64,000 nucleotides of DNA. Source: Candidatus Schekmanbacteria bacterium. Lineage in GTDB: Bacteria; Schekmanbacteria; GWA2-38-11; J061. The notes beneath the pieces were generated by a model. That model did no database searches and had not been told where the DNA came from. It saw only the letters and a program-made list of their open reading frames with translations. Location of the stretch: positions 310,001 through 374,000 of the forward strand of contig JACRJM010000007.1 in assembly GCA_016219965.1 (NCBI GenBank), read 5' to 3'. The position numbers were made by a program, and so were the translations under genes. The number at the start of each line of letters is the position of its first letter. The first letter of the stretch is position 1. Below, piece by piece: positions 42,096 to 52,087 of the stretch.

Positions 42096-45000
42096 ATGAA
42101 GAAAAATTGGTTGGGGTATTTAATTTTATTCTGTTTTGTTACGGCATTTTCATGGGGAATTGAGAGTAGGGTCTGCGCCCAAACAACCCAAATAGATAGC
42201 AGGGATAGCAGTGAAATTATTGAGAGGATGGAAAACAAAATAACAGCATCACAGAGGAAAGCTGCCGCACAGCGTGCTGCAGAGGCACGTGCAGCAGCTG
42301 AAAAGAGCAAACAGGATACGACAGATACTAAGAAAAGTGACAAGAAAAAGAAATCAAAAAAAGGGAAGAAGAAAAATAATAAGAGCGCAAAGATTGGAGT
42401 CCCCGGAACAATGGACCCCGGAGGTACTCCGGATTATTTCGGGATTATTCCCAACTGGGCAAATAGTCCGCTCCCATCACTCGATGGGTCGGGCAATGTA
42501 ATAACCGGTACCGGAATCAGGAAATTCGTAGATACGTTGCCGGGGCTTGGTGCAGCGAATGCAAACAATCTCGGCCAATATATCCCTGTCGCTATTCCTG
42601 ATACAACGACATATCCGGGATCTGATTATTACGAAATCGAATTAGTAGAGTATACTGAGCAGATGCATTCTGACCTGCCCGCCACAAAATTGCGTGGCTA
42701 CAGGCAAACTAATACCACAGACGCAACGGTGAGCGTGCCTCACTATCTTGGACCTCTTATAATCGCGCAGAAGGACAGACCGACACGTATCAAATTCACC
42801 AATGGTCTCCCTACAGGCAGCGCAGGAAACCTTTTCATTCCTGTTGACACAACCGTAATGGGAGCAGGGATGGGGCCGGATGGAACCAATTATACAGAAA
42901 ACCGCGCCACTCTGCATCTGCACGGCGGATTGACTCCATGGATAAGTGATGGAACTCCGCACCAGTGGACTGTACCTGCAGGAGAGTCAACTACACTTCC
43001 TACTGGTGTAAGTACGCAAAGCGTTCCGGACATGCCTCTTCCGTCAGGCGGCTCTATGACATTCTATTATCCGAATCAGCAGAGCGCAAGATTGATGTTC
43101 TACCATGACCATGCTTATGGAATAACCCGTCTCAATGTTTATGCAGGCGAAGCTGCAGGTTATCTGTTACAGGACACAACTGAGCAAGATCTTGTTTCAA
43201 ACGGGATAATACCAGCAGACCAGATTCCTCTGATAATTCAGGATAAGACTTTCGTACCCGACACTGCTCAACTTGCCGAGCAGGATCCCACCTGGGATAT
43301 AGCCAAGTATGGCGGTCTGGGCAGTCTCTGGTTCCCTCATGTTTATATGCCTAACCAGAATCCATATGACCTTTCCGGCGCAAATGCCATGGGCAGATGG
43401 GATTATGGTCCATTGTTCTGGCCTGTTTTTAGCATGATAACCAATGGCCCTGTAGCTAATCCTCTTTTTGGAACTGACCCGGTTGAGCCTCCGGAAAACC
43501 CGGGAACACCCAATCCGTCTCTAACGCCAGAAGCTTTCATGGACACCCCGGTTGTTAACGGAACAGTTTATCCAACCGTAACATTACAGCCGCAGGCTTA
43601 TCGTTTTAGAATCCTCAATGCCTGCAATGACCGTTTTCTCAACCTGCAATTATATACAGCTGACCCATCTGTTACCACATCCGATGGCAGGACCAATACG
43701 GAAGTCAAGATGGTTGAAGCTTTCCCGCGAACAGGATTACCTGCCCTCTGGCCTAAGGATGCCAGAGATGGCGGCGTACCGGATCCAGCAACCGCAGGTC
43801 CGGATATAATCCAGATAGGGACAGAAGGCGGTTTTCTACCAGCACCGGTGGTAATACCTGCCCAGCCTGTCAACTATGAATATAACCGCAGAAACATAGT
43901 TGTACTTAATATAATAAACCACTCGCTCTTTCTGGGACCTGCAGAGCGGGCAGATACCATAATAGATTTTTCTGCATTTGCAGGAAAAACACTGATTCTT
44001 TATAACGACGCACCTGCACCTGTTCCGGCATTTGACCCGAGAATAGATTACTACACTGACGACCCTGACCAGACTGACACAGGCGGCGCACCTACAACAC
44101 TTGCAGGCTACGGTCCTAACACCCGTACCATCATGCAGATCAATGTTGCAGCGGCAACTCCTGCGGCTGCATTTAATATGACCGATTTGGAAAATGCCTT
44201 TAAATCAACAGCCTCAACGCAGGGGGTATTCGCATCGTCCCAGGACCCGATCATAGTGCCGCAGGCTGCTTATAATTCAACCTACAACACAACTGTTGTT
44301 GATAAAATGGGACAAACCTGCGCAAGGATTCAGGACACTTCCATGACCTTCACACCAATGGGCTCTTCCACACCATTAACGATCCAGTTCCAGCCGAAGG
44401 CCATACAGGAACTTTTCGAGATGGAATACGGGAGAATGAATGCCACACTGGGCGTTGAACTGCCATTTACCAATTCAACAAATCAGACAACAATCCCATT
44501 AGGTTACATAGATCCTACTACAGAGACACTTACTGACTCCATCACACCTCTTGCACCAGCGGCAGACGATGGGACTCAGATATGGAAGATTACTCATAAC
44601 GGTGTTGACACTCATGCTGTTCATTTCCATCTTTTCAACGTACAGGTCCTAAACCGCGTTGGATGGGACGGCGCTATAAGGCTTCCCGATCCTGAGGAAC
44701 TTGGATGGAAAGAAACAGTCAAGATGAATCCCTTAGAAGATATAATCGTTGCCATGAGGCCGATAGCTCCTGCACTCCCCTTCGGAGTTCCCGAGAGTAT
44801 TCGACCCATGGATGTGACTAGACCAGTACTCACTACCAGCTGGGCAAGCATCGACCCGATTACAGGATTTCCGACTACCGTTATTAATGACTATGTCAAC
44901 TTTGGCTGGGAATACGTATGGCACTGCCATCTGCTCGGGCACGAAGAAAACGACATGATGCGTCCAATATCTTTTAATGTCATAGTTAACTCACCTAATT

Positions 45001-46082
45001 CGCCTTCCACCCTGAAGGGAACAGCTACAGTTGGACCCAATATCATTCTCACATGGAAAGACCCAACACCTTCAACTTCAGCGAGCACATTAGGTAATCC
45101 TAAAAATGAGATCGGGTACAGAGTCGAGAGGGCAAACGGTTCAGACCCCTTTGCAATTATTGGAACAGCCCTTGCAAATGCAACTACATATACTGATACT
45201 TCGCTTCCTGGTCCAGGTAATTACTCATATCGCGTTACTGCTTACAATGCTGCCGGTGATTCTTTGCCTTCAGACACTGCAACATTGTCTACACTGGTAC
45301 TTACCACAACTTCTCTGCCTACCGGTGTAATCGGTATTGCCTACAATCAGACACTTGGCGTTTCCGGCGGGACTTCTCCATATACATGGACCAAAGCCAG
45401 CGGAAGTTTTCCGACAGGAATTATAATGGATTCGAGCGGCGCGATCTCAGGCACTCCGTCAGCAACCGGTACATTTAGTTTCACACTGAATGTCTCAGAT
45501 TCAGCCGGGTTGACTTCAACGCAGTCGCTTTCAATAAAGATAGTGAAAGCTCCTTCCATTACTACGTCAACCCTGCCGTCGGCAACCGTAGGGAAAGGAT
45601 ACACTACTACTGTGGTTGCATCTGGCGGAGTCACACCATATGTATCATGGACAATTATTTCCGGTGCTTTACCTGATGGGTTGAAATTAACGCTTAAATC
45701 CAGCGGCGGCGGAATAACTGGCACCCCGACAGCTCCTGGCACCTTCGACTTCACTGTTCAGGTAACAGACGGTATGGGGAACACTGCAAGTAAGGCGCTG
45801 TCCATCACAGTAGGAGTGGCACCTCTATCGGTAACAACAACTAGTATTAATTACGCAACCAAAGGTAAAGCTTACTATTTCACTCTAAAAGCAACTGGCG
45901 GCGTTGCATCATATACATGGGCGCTAACATCTGGCTCACTACCGAGTGGACTTACCTTGAGCACTACCGGAGTTATAAGCGGCACTCCTACAGTAAAGGG
46001 TACATTTACCTTCACTGTACAGGCTACGGATACACTTTCAACAACTGCAAACAGCGGCACACTGACACTAAAAGTATATTAA
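42096..46082 (+). CDS. OmpB-like secreted multicopper oxidase with C-terminal Fn3/Ig-like domains
   Basis: A 1328-residue exported protein, start at ATG 42096 after AAGGAG. Residues 1-28 form a signal peptide. A Lys-rich linker near 75-100 is followed by the multicopper oxidase region with all copper motifs: TLHLHG (~272), FYHDHAYG (~334), HAVHFHLFN (~838) and WHCHLLGHEENDMM (~941), so type 1 and the trinuclear type 2/3 centres are intact. The tail (~960-1328) has one fibronectin type III domain and three putative Ig domains (for example LPTGVIGIAYNQTLGVSGG). Length and layout match OmpB of Geobacter sulfurreducens, needed for insoluble Fe(III)/Mn(IV) reduction, and manganese-oxidising relatives. 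It is probably secreted and surface-bound. Confidence 0.88.
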   Translation: MKKNWLGYLILFCFVTAFSWGIESRVCAQTTQIDSRDSSEIIERMENKITASQRKAAAQRAAEARAAAEKSKQDTTDTKKSDKKKKSKKGKKKNNKSAKIGVPGTMDPGGTPDYFGIIPNWANSPLPSLDGSGNVITGTGIRKFVDTLPGLGAANANNLGQYIPVAIPDTTTYPGSDYYEIELVEYTEQMHSDLPATKLRGYRQTNTTDATVSVPHYLGPLIIAQKDRPTRIKFTNGLPTGSAGNLFIPVDTTVMGAGMGPDGTNYTENRATLHLHGGLTPWISDGTPHQWTVPAGESTTLPTGVSTQSVPDMPLPSGGSMTFYYPNQQSARLMFYHDHAYGITRLNVYAGEAAGYLLQDTTEQDLVSNGIIPADQIPLIIQDKTFVPDTAQLAEQDPTWDIAKYGGLGSLWFPHVYMPNQNPYDLSGANAMGRWDYGPLFWPVFSMITNGPVANPLFGTDPVEPPENPGTPNPSLTPEAFMDTPVVNGTVYPTVTLQPQAYRFRILNACNDRFLNLQLYTADPSVTTSDGRTNTEVKMVEAFPRTGLPALWPKDARDGGVPDPATAGPDIIQIGTEGGFLPAPVVIPAQPVNYEYNRRNIVVLNIINHSLFLGPAERADTIIDFSAFAGKTLILYNDAPAPVPAFDPRIDYYTDDPDQTDTGGAPTTLAGYGPNTRTIMQINVAAATPAAAFNMTDLENAFKSTASTQGVFASSQDPIIVPQAAYNSTYNTTVVDKMGQTCARIQDTSMTFTPMGSSTPLTIQFQPKAIQELFEMEYGRMNATLGVELPFTNSTNQTTIPLGYIDPTTETLTDSITPLAPAADDGTQIWKITHNGVDTHAVHFHLFNVQVLNRVGWDGAIRLPDPEELGWKETVKMNPLEDIIVAMRPIAPALPFGVPESIRPMDVTRPVLTTSWASIDPITGFPTTVINDYVNFGWEYVWHCHLLGHEENDMMRPISFNVIVNSPNSPSTLKGTATVGPNIILTWKDPTPSTSASTLGNPKNEIGYRVERANGSDPFAIIGTALANATTYTDTSLPGPGNYSYRVTAYNAAGDSLPSDTATLSTLVLTTTSLPTGVIGIAYNQTLGVSGGTSPYTWTKASGSFPTGIIMDSSGAISGTPSATGTFSFTLNVSDSAGLTSTQSLSIKIVKAPSITTSTLPSATVGKGYTTTVVASGGVTPYVSWTIISGALPDGLKLTLKSSGGGITGTPTAPGTFDFTVQVTDGMGNTASKALSITVGVAPLSVTTTSINYATKGKAYYFTLKATGGVASYTWALTSGSLPSGLTLSTTGVISGTPTVKGTFTFTVQATDTLSTTANSGTLTLKVY

Positions 46083-46099
46083 TATTAATTAAACGAACT

Positions 46100-46120
46100 C
46101 ACAACTGAACTACAGTTGTG
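46100..46120 (+). terminator. Stem-loop after the multicopper oxidase gene
   Basis: CACAACTG-aacta-CAGTTGTG, perfect 8-base stem 17 bases after the stop. Only weak T content follows (TTAGTAAAG), so termination may be partial. Confidence 0.4.
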
Positions 46121-46142
46121 TTAGTAAAGATTATATGAAAGC

Positions 46143-46199
46143 GCGTGCCTCCTATGGTAACATAGCCGCCATAAGGCTACGTAGCCAGAGAAGGCACGC
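46143..46199 (+). ncRNA. Possible structured RNA (three-way junction) in the leader of the repeat protein
   Basis: A 57-base element closed by GCGTGCCT/AGGCACGC, with two inner stems: TATGG/CCATA and GGCT-ACGT-AGCC. An alternative pairing TAGCC/GGCTA competes with them. No T-run follows, and it ends 51 bases before the ATG of the next gene. It does not match c-di-GMP, cobalamin or other riboswitch consensuses I know. Strand is inferred from the downstream gene. Confidence 0.4.
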
Positions 46200-46250
46200 A
46201 TATAAAAATTGAGGGAGACTGAAAAGCATCAACTCTTTTAGGGGAGAATT

Positions 46251-49200
46251 ATGATTTTACAATTTAGAAGATTACATTTTATTCTCTATCTTATTTTTTC
46301 ATTTTGTTTAGTTTCAATTTCATATTCTGCAAGCAATGACAATTTCAGTAGTGCTTTTTCAATTGATGGATCAACAGGTTCTGTTACATGGGACAATGTA
46401 GGTGCTACCAGTGAAGACGATGAACCTAATCATGCCGGTGTGGCATACGACTCGGAAGATGATAGCAGTTCAGTCTGGTGGTATTGGGAAGCCTCCTGTT
46501 CCGGTGAGATGACACTTGATACCAGCGGCAGTGATTTTAATACAGTATTAGCTGTTTATACCGGGTCAGATATCGAATATTTGACTGAGGTTGTTTCCAA
46601 TGATGATTGTGAGAGTGAGCAGGTAAGCTGTGTTACTTTTACAGCCGAGGAAGGTGTTGTTTACAGAATAGCTGTTGACGGATACCAGGCTGCACAAGGA
46701 AACGGTGTCTTGAACTGGAATTTTATTAGTTCGTCACCACCGGCTAATGATAATTTTGATGATGCTATTCTGTTAACTGGTATTTCAGGTTCTACCACAG
46801 GGAATAACCAGTGTTCTACTGCTGAATCCGGTGAGCCGATTCATTTGGATAAATCAAATGGAAATTCCGTTTGGTGGTATTGGACTGCTCCTTCTTCTAC
46901 TAATATGACATTTAGTACTGATGGGAGCAGCTTTGATACATTATTAACAGTTTATACCGGATCAAGTGTCGATGCTTTGACTGAAGTTGGTTTCAATGAT
47001 GATTGTGATAATGCTTCTGGAAGCTGCGTTACTTTTGCAGCCGAGAAAGATGCTGTTTACAGAATTGCTGTTGACGGGTTCAAAGGCAGTGCAGGAGACA
47101 TTGTTTTAAATTGGGAAAATGTTCACCCCTCTAATGATAATTTTGAAGATGCAGACCAGATTAAAGCATCAACAGGTTCTGCAACATGGAACAATGAAGG
47201 TGCGACCAATGAAGCCGGCGAACCGAATCATGCCGGTGCGGCATACGACGCAGAGAATAATAGCAGTTCAGTCTGGTGGTATTGGGAAGCTCCTTGTTCC
47301 GGTGACATGACACTTGATACCAGCGGCAGTGACTTTAATACTGTATTAGCTGTTTATACCGGATCAAACGTTGATGGTTTGACCGAGGTTGTTTCCAATG
47401 ATGATTGTGAGAGTGAGCCAGAAAGCTGTGTCACTTTTGCAGTTGAAGATGGTGTAATTTACAAAATCGCTATTGACGGATATCAGGGTTTAGAAGGAAA
47501 TGGTGTTTTGAACTGGAATTTCGCCAGTTCTTCTTCTCCTCCCAATGATAATTTTGAGGATGCTATTTTGATAGAGGGTATTTCAGATTCCACTACAGGG
47601 AGCAATGAATGCTCTACTACTGAATCCGGTGAGCCAAATCATGCGGGCAGCTCTGCTGGTCATTCCGTTTGGTGGTATTGGACTTCTTCTTATTCCGGTG
47701 AAATGACATTTAGTACCACCGGCAGTGATATAAATACAGTGCTGGCTGTTTATACAGGATCAAGTGTTGATGATTTGACTGAGGTTGCGTCCAGTGATGA
47801 GCAGTGTGATGAGGAGGTTTCTGGAAGCTGCGTAGACTTTACGGCTGAGCCAGGTGTTACTTATAGAATCGCTGTTGACGGAGATAGAGGAAATATCGTT
47901 TTAAACTGGAGTATAGACTTTAATGATGATTTTGATGATGCTGATTCAATTAATGGATCAACAGGTTCTGTTACATGGAACAATGTAGGCGCCACCAATG
48001 AAGACGGTGAACCGAATCATGCGGGGGCAGCATACGACGCAGAAAATAATAGCAGTTCACTTTGGTGGTATTGGGAAGCTTCTTGTTCCGGTGATATGAC
48101 ATTAAATACAACAGGCAGTGATTTTAATACTGTATTAGCTGTTTATACCGGATCAAGCGTTGATGATTTGACCGAGGTTGTTTCCAATGACGATTGTGAA
48201 AGTGAACCGGAAAGCTGTGTCACTTTTGCAGCCGAAGAAGGCATTGTTTACAGAATAGCTGCTGACGGGTATCAGGGGGAACAGGGGAATGGTGTTTTGA
48301 ACTGGAATTTCGTCAGTTCTTCTCCTCCGCCTCCAAATGATAATTTTGCTGATGCTATTTTGTTAGATGGTATTTCAGGTTCTACCACAGGAAATAATCG
48401 CTGCTCTACTGCTGAATCCGGCGAGCCAAATCATGCGGGCAGCTCAGTTGGTAATTCAGTTTGGTGGTATTGGACCTCTTCTTATTCCGGTGAGATAACA
48501 TTCAACACCAGCGGCAGTGATTTTGACACATTATTAGCAGTTTATAAAGGATCAAGCGTTGATGGTTTGACTGAGGTTGCGTCAAGTGATGATTGCAATG
48601 GTGAAGAAGGAAGCTGTGTAACTTTTGAAGTCGATGCCAGTGTTGTTTACAGGATAGCTGTTGACGGCTTTAAAGGCAAGGCAGGAAATATAGATTTAAA
48701 CTGGGAAGGGAACAATGCCCCAACAGCAGATGCAGGACCTGACCAGACTGTAATTCCAGGAATTACGGTAACCTTAGATGGTACTAACTCTTCTGATGCC
48801 GGCGGCTCTATTGCTTCTTATTTATGGACACAAACAGGTGGAACCACAGTAACCCTCTCAGACGCAACCTCTTCTCAGTCTTCGTTTACAGCTCCTTCAG
48901 TCAGCTCTGAAGAGACATTAACATTTGAGCTGACAGTAACGGATAATGAAGGCTTATCAGGCACTGATAGCGTTAACATCCATGTTTCCGACACTTGTTC
49001 GTATGCCTTGTCATCGCCAAGTCAGCTATTTACTTCTTCTGGCGGCACAGGAACTATAAGTATAACTGCCCCTGAAGGATGTGAATGGACTGCATGGGAA
49101 AGTCTTAAATGGATAAATATAACATCATCTAAAAGCGGAACCGGCAGTGGTGTTATCACTTATACGGTTGCGTCTACTACCTCAACAAGTACTGTTGCAG

Positions 49201-49613
49201 GTACTATAAATATAGCAGACAAGGCTTTCACGGTTACGAGAAACGGCGTTATACACCTTCCCGACCTTAAAGCCATTTCAGTCAGCTCCCCAGACACGGC
49301 AAAAAATGGGAAAACAGTTACAATAAAGACTGTGATTAAGAATGCCGGCAAGAAAAATGCAGCAGCATCTTCTGTTCAGTTTTATCTGTCAGCTAATAAT
49401 AACAGCAGCACAATAGATGGCGATACATTGCTGGCAACTAAATCTGTAAAAGGCTTAAGCAAGAAACAAAGCCGGATTGTTAAATACAACTGGAAGGTAA
49501 ATGCCACCGCAGGCACCTATTACATTAAAGTCCTATGCGACAGCGACAATGCCATCGATGAGCTAAACGAGAATAACAATATCAAGGCATCGAACAAGAT
49601 TAAAGTAAAATAG
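46251..49613 (+). CDS. Large secreted repeat protein (six beta repeats, PKD-like, BACON-like, CARDB)
   Basis: A 1120-residue exported protein with signal peptide to about residue 27 (LIFSFCLVSISYSAS). Six ~130-residue repeats follow, each starting NDNF/NDDF and containing VWWYW, a SGSDFNTVLAVYTGS block and a VYRIAVDG block. Odd and even repeats are of two subtypes, so the unit is an A-B pair of about 795 bases present three times. After residue ~820 come a PKD-like domain (ADAGPDQTVIPGITVTLDGT), a BACON-like domain (CEWTAWESLKWINI) and a CARDB domain (TVTIKTVIKNAGKKNAAASS) at the end. No catalytic motif is seen. It is probably a surface adhesin or matrix protein. Confidence 0.82.
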   Translation: MILQFRRLHFILYLIFSFCLVSISYSASNDNFSSAFSIDGSTGSVTWDNVGATSEDDEPNHAGVAYDSEDDSSSVWWYWEASCSGEMTLDTSGSDFNTVLAVYTGSDIEYLTEVVSNDDCESEQVSCVTFTAEEGVVYRIAVDGYQAAQGNGVLNWNFISSSPPANDNFDDAILLTGISGSTTGNNQCSTAESGEPIHLDKSNGNSVWWYWTAPSSTNMTFSTDGSSFDTLLTVYTGSSVDALTEVGFNDDCDNASGSCVTFAAEKDAVYRIAVDGFKGSAGDIVLNWENVHPSNDNFEDADQIKASTGSATWNNEGATNEAGEPNHAGAAYDAENNSSSVWWYWEAPCSGDMTLDTSGSDFNTVLAVYTGSNVDGLTEVVSNDDCESEPESCVTFAVEDGVIYKIAIDGYQGLEGNGVLNWNFASSSSPPNDNFEDAILIEGISDSTTGSNECSTTESGEPNHAGSSAGHSVWWYWTSSYSGEMTFSTTGSDINTVLAVYTGSSVDDLTEVASSDEQCDEEVSGSCVDFTAEPGVTYRIAVDGDRGNIVLNWSIDFNDDFDDADSINGSTGSVTWNNVGATNEDGEPNHAGAAYDAENNSSSLWWYWEASCSGDMTLNTTGSDFNTVLAVYTGSSVDDLTEVVSNDDCESEPESCVTFAAEEGIVYRIAADGYQGEQGNGVLNWNFVSSSPPPPNDNFADAILLDGISGSTTGNNRCSTAESGEPNHAGSSVGNSVWWYWTSSYSGEITFNTSGSDFDTLLAVYKGSSVDGLTEVASSDDCNGEEGSCVTFEVDASVVYRIAVDGFKGKAGNIDLNWEGNNAPTADAGPDQTVIPGITVTLDGTNSSDAGGSIASYLWTQTGGTTVTLSDATSSQSSFTAPSVSSEETLTFELTVTDNEGLSGTDSVNIHVSDTCSYALSSPSQLFTSSGGTGTISITAPEGCEWTAWESLKWINITSSKSGTGSGVITYTVASTTSTSTVAGTINIADKAFTVTRNGVIHLPDLKAISVSSPDTAKNGKTVTIKTVIKNAGKKNAAASSVQFYLSANNNSSTIDGDTLLATKSVKGLSKKQSRIVKYNWKVNATAGTYYIKVLCDSDNAIDELNENNNIKASNKIKVK

Positions 49614-49643
49614 ATTTACCTGAAACGTAAGTTTTTAAATGAA

Positions 49644-49676
49644 GAATCCCCCGGCTCCTGCTGGGGGATTCTTTTT
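49644..49676. terminator. Bidirectional terminator between convergent genes
   Basis: GAATCCCCC-ggctcctgct-GGGGGATTC stem followed by TTTTT on the plus strand and by T-rich sequence on the minus strand. It lies between the repeat-protein gene and the converging GT-C gene. Confidence 0.9.
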
Positions 49677-49709
49677 ATATGAAGAGAGTGTTCAAATATT
49701 TTTGGACTC

Positions 49710-52013
49710 TTACAATGTATGAGTTAACTCATTTTTTTCTTCCATAAAACCAGATTTAAAAGACATTTTGTTTTTCAGATCTATCTTATCCATAAAAGCA
49801 TTCAGTACCATTTCATTACCAGAAAACCGAAATGCTGCTTGTGAGCCAAATCCCTGATAGAACGAAGCATGATATTCAGGATCTATTTTATTTATAAAAT
49901 CTGAGATCTTGTTACAATTATAATAACATTTCTCAACAACTATCCTGGCAATCCCGCTATATATATGCTTTTTTTCATCATCAGAAAATGATGATATGAT
50001 ATTATTATATTTTGTTCCGTCGAAAGATGAAGCAATCGCAATTCCAGACCCTTCTAAAATAGCAGCGCTATATCCTGGGGGAACTTTATCTAATACATTT
50101 TTAATAATAGATGGGTTATCTCTGTTCTCATAAAATAAACCCAACCCAACTCCTCTGAGTATTATATTTTTATTACCAGTATTCATTGCTTCGATTTTGT
50201 TTACAACCTTTTCAAGGCTACCCTGATTTGACATTATATTAAAGCCAATTACTGGGAGGAATACTTGATGTAATTCTACATTTAATTTTCCAATCATATC
50301 CTCAGACACTATATCCTTTACAGCACCTTTGTCAGAAAGACCGTCGACAAAGCCTATAGAAAAAAATCTTTTATTGCCATCCGAAATAGTTTCAATTATG
50401 TCATCTACTGGCTCAAACCCATTAAACAAACCAATCCCATAGCCTAGTCCCTCATAAAAATATGATTTTTCTATAAAATCTCTAGAAGAGACAAGATTGT
50501 TAATCTCATTTATTACATCCAGCTTTTTATCAATAAAATAATGCCTAGTTGAAAATCCTGCACCATAAAAAAATTCATTGTAAAACTCTTTGTTAATATT
50601 GTCGCCAATATCAAAAAGCTTTTTTAAGTCAAATCTATCCCTTCCGATCCTGGCTCTCGTAAACATCTCTCCAGCAAACATTGAATATGAATAGCCATTC
50701 CTATAAATTAAATTATCTTTTGATGATTTAATTTCAGGAGTGAGATACATAGCTGTAAAACCCGAGGCACAAAAAAATACTGTCAACAATCCTCCTGTAA
50801 TTTTCTTATATTTCTCATTTGCAACCAGCATATCTTTTATAAAAAAAGTGAGAATAAAAAAAATAGCAGGATATAAGGGGAGGAAATATCTTAACGACAG
50901 GTAATAGGATAAATAATTTTTTTCACTTGCATAACTTATTGCATTGGTAAATGCCGGGCTAAAAAAATAAATACATGAGAAGACTATTATATAAATAATG
51001 AAAAATGTTCTTTTATTTAAAAAAAGACTCCTCTTATTTACGTTAGAACTTTCTCTTTTAAAATGACCTTCAAATAAAATCCTGCTGCAGACAAATAAAA
51101 ATGAAACTACAAGCAACACCAGACATATCTTCCTAATCAAAAATATCCCGAACGCATCTACATTATATCTGTAATCAAAAAGCGCAGGAATATTATTGAA
51201 TAAATATTTTCCGATTTTTTCGCTCAGACCATGTAGTGCTCCCTGCTCTCCGGAATACCCTCCTCTCAAGAAGGAAGTCCCGCTAAAGTTGTTTACTAAA
51301 TTGTAATATATGGCAGGGGTGAAACCTATAACAAAAGAAATAAAAAAATAGCAAAAATATTTTGTACTAAAGAATCTTCTATCAACGGCAAACCAGACAA
51401 TAAAGAATGTCAACAGAACCGAAATAAATATATAATCAAAATAAAGTGAAAATCCGCATATAGCGCCTAACAGCGCATATAGAACTAACTTCTTATCACT
51501 GTATATTTCTTCGTTGGTATAAAAAATCGAATAATATATATATATAGTAACTGCTGAAAAAAACAAAGACTCGCAATGATTCCCAAGAAGCATAAGAGAT
51601 GCACGAGAAAATAAAGCCGGTGGAAAAATAAAGAAAAGACCACCTACAATAGTGGTCATTGGATCAAAATACTTTTCCAGAAGAAACATAAAAAAAATGA
51701 AACTTACAAATGAGAAAGAGAATGCGACTAATTTTAAAGTCAGATAAGAATTGTTAAAACAATAGAAAAAAAAGGCTGTTAAATATTCGGTAACAACAGT
51801 TCCCCCGGCATGAGGCATTATCAGGCAATAAGAAAGAGGGATTTTAAGCCCTGTAGTAGCTATCTCATTCGCAACGGTTCCAATATAAAGCTCATCTGTA
51901 TGCCTCGGGATAATTCTCGTCTGCAAAAACCATAAGCGGACTATCAAAAAAAACAGAATCAATACTACAAGATGCCACTTTCCGGTTAAGAATGTTGTTT
52001 CTTTTTTTGCCAT
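49710..52013 (-). CDS. GT-C-type membrane protein with C-terminal repeat domain
   Basis: A 767-residue protein. Residues ~10-440 are about 12 transmembrane helices, with the first loop containing PRHTDELYIGTVANEIATTG; the Asp-Glu there is the usual GT-C catalytic position. The C-terminal ~300 residues are soluble and built of about seven units of roughly 45 residues, each centred on an aromatic-Gly motif such as YFYEGLGYGIGLFNG, ILRGVGLGLFYEN, AILEGSGIAIASSF, IYSGIARIVVEKC and SFYQGFGSQAAFRF. I know no name for this repeat. The gene is strongly AT-rich and lies beside a sulfatase-like gene on the same strand (74 bases), suggesting surface-glycan modification (inference). Confidence 0.68.
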   Translation of the reverse strand: MAKKETTFLTGKWHLVVLILFFLIVRLWFLQTRIIPRHTDELYIGTVANEIATTGLKIPLSYCLIMPHAGGTVVTEYLTAFFFYCFNNSYLTLKLVAFSFSFVSFIFFMFLLEKYFDPMTTIVGGLFFIFPPALFSRASLMLLGNHCESLFFSAVTIYIYYSIFYTNEEIYSDKKLVLYALLGAICGFSLYFDYIFISVLLTFFIVWFAVDRRFFSTKYFCYFFISFVIGFTPAIYYNLVNNFSGTSFLRGGYSGEQGALHGLSEKIGKYLFNNIPALFDYRYNVDAFGIFLIRKICLVLLVVSFLFVCSRILFEGHFKRESSNVNKRSLFLNKRTFFIIYIIVFSCIYFFSPAFTNAISYASEKNYLSYYLSLRYFLPLYPAIFFILTFFIKDMLVANEKYKKITGGLLTVFFCASGFTAMYLTPEIKSSKDNLIYRNGYSYSMFAGEMFTRARIGRDRFDLKKLFDIGDNINKEFYNEFFYGAGFSTRHYFIDKKLDVINEINNLVSSRDFIEKSYFYEGLGYGIGLFNGFEPVDDIIETISDGNKRFFSIGFVDGLSDKGAVKDIVSEDMIGKLNVELHQVFLPVIGFNIMSNQGSLEKVVNKIEAMNTGNKNIILRGVGLGLFYENRDNPSIIKNVLDKVPPGYSAAILEGSGIAIASSFDGTKYNNIISSFSDDEKKHIYSGIARIVVEKCYYNCNKISDFINKIDPEYHASFYQGFGSQAAFRFSGNEMVLNAFMDKIDLKNKMSFKSGFMEEKNELTHTL

Positions 52014-52087
52014 TGTATTGATTATATTAGCACAATTGGCTAAATGAAATAACTTGAAAAAAGAGAGAGCTTCATAACTAAGAAAAG

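Noticed and set aside
46143-46199. c-di-GMP riboswitch before the repeat-protein gene
   Set aside because: The conserved CACGCA-nAGGGCAAACC segment and the tetraloop-receptor pattern are absent in either orientation.
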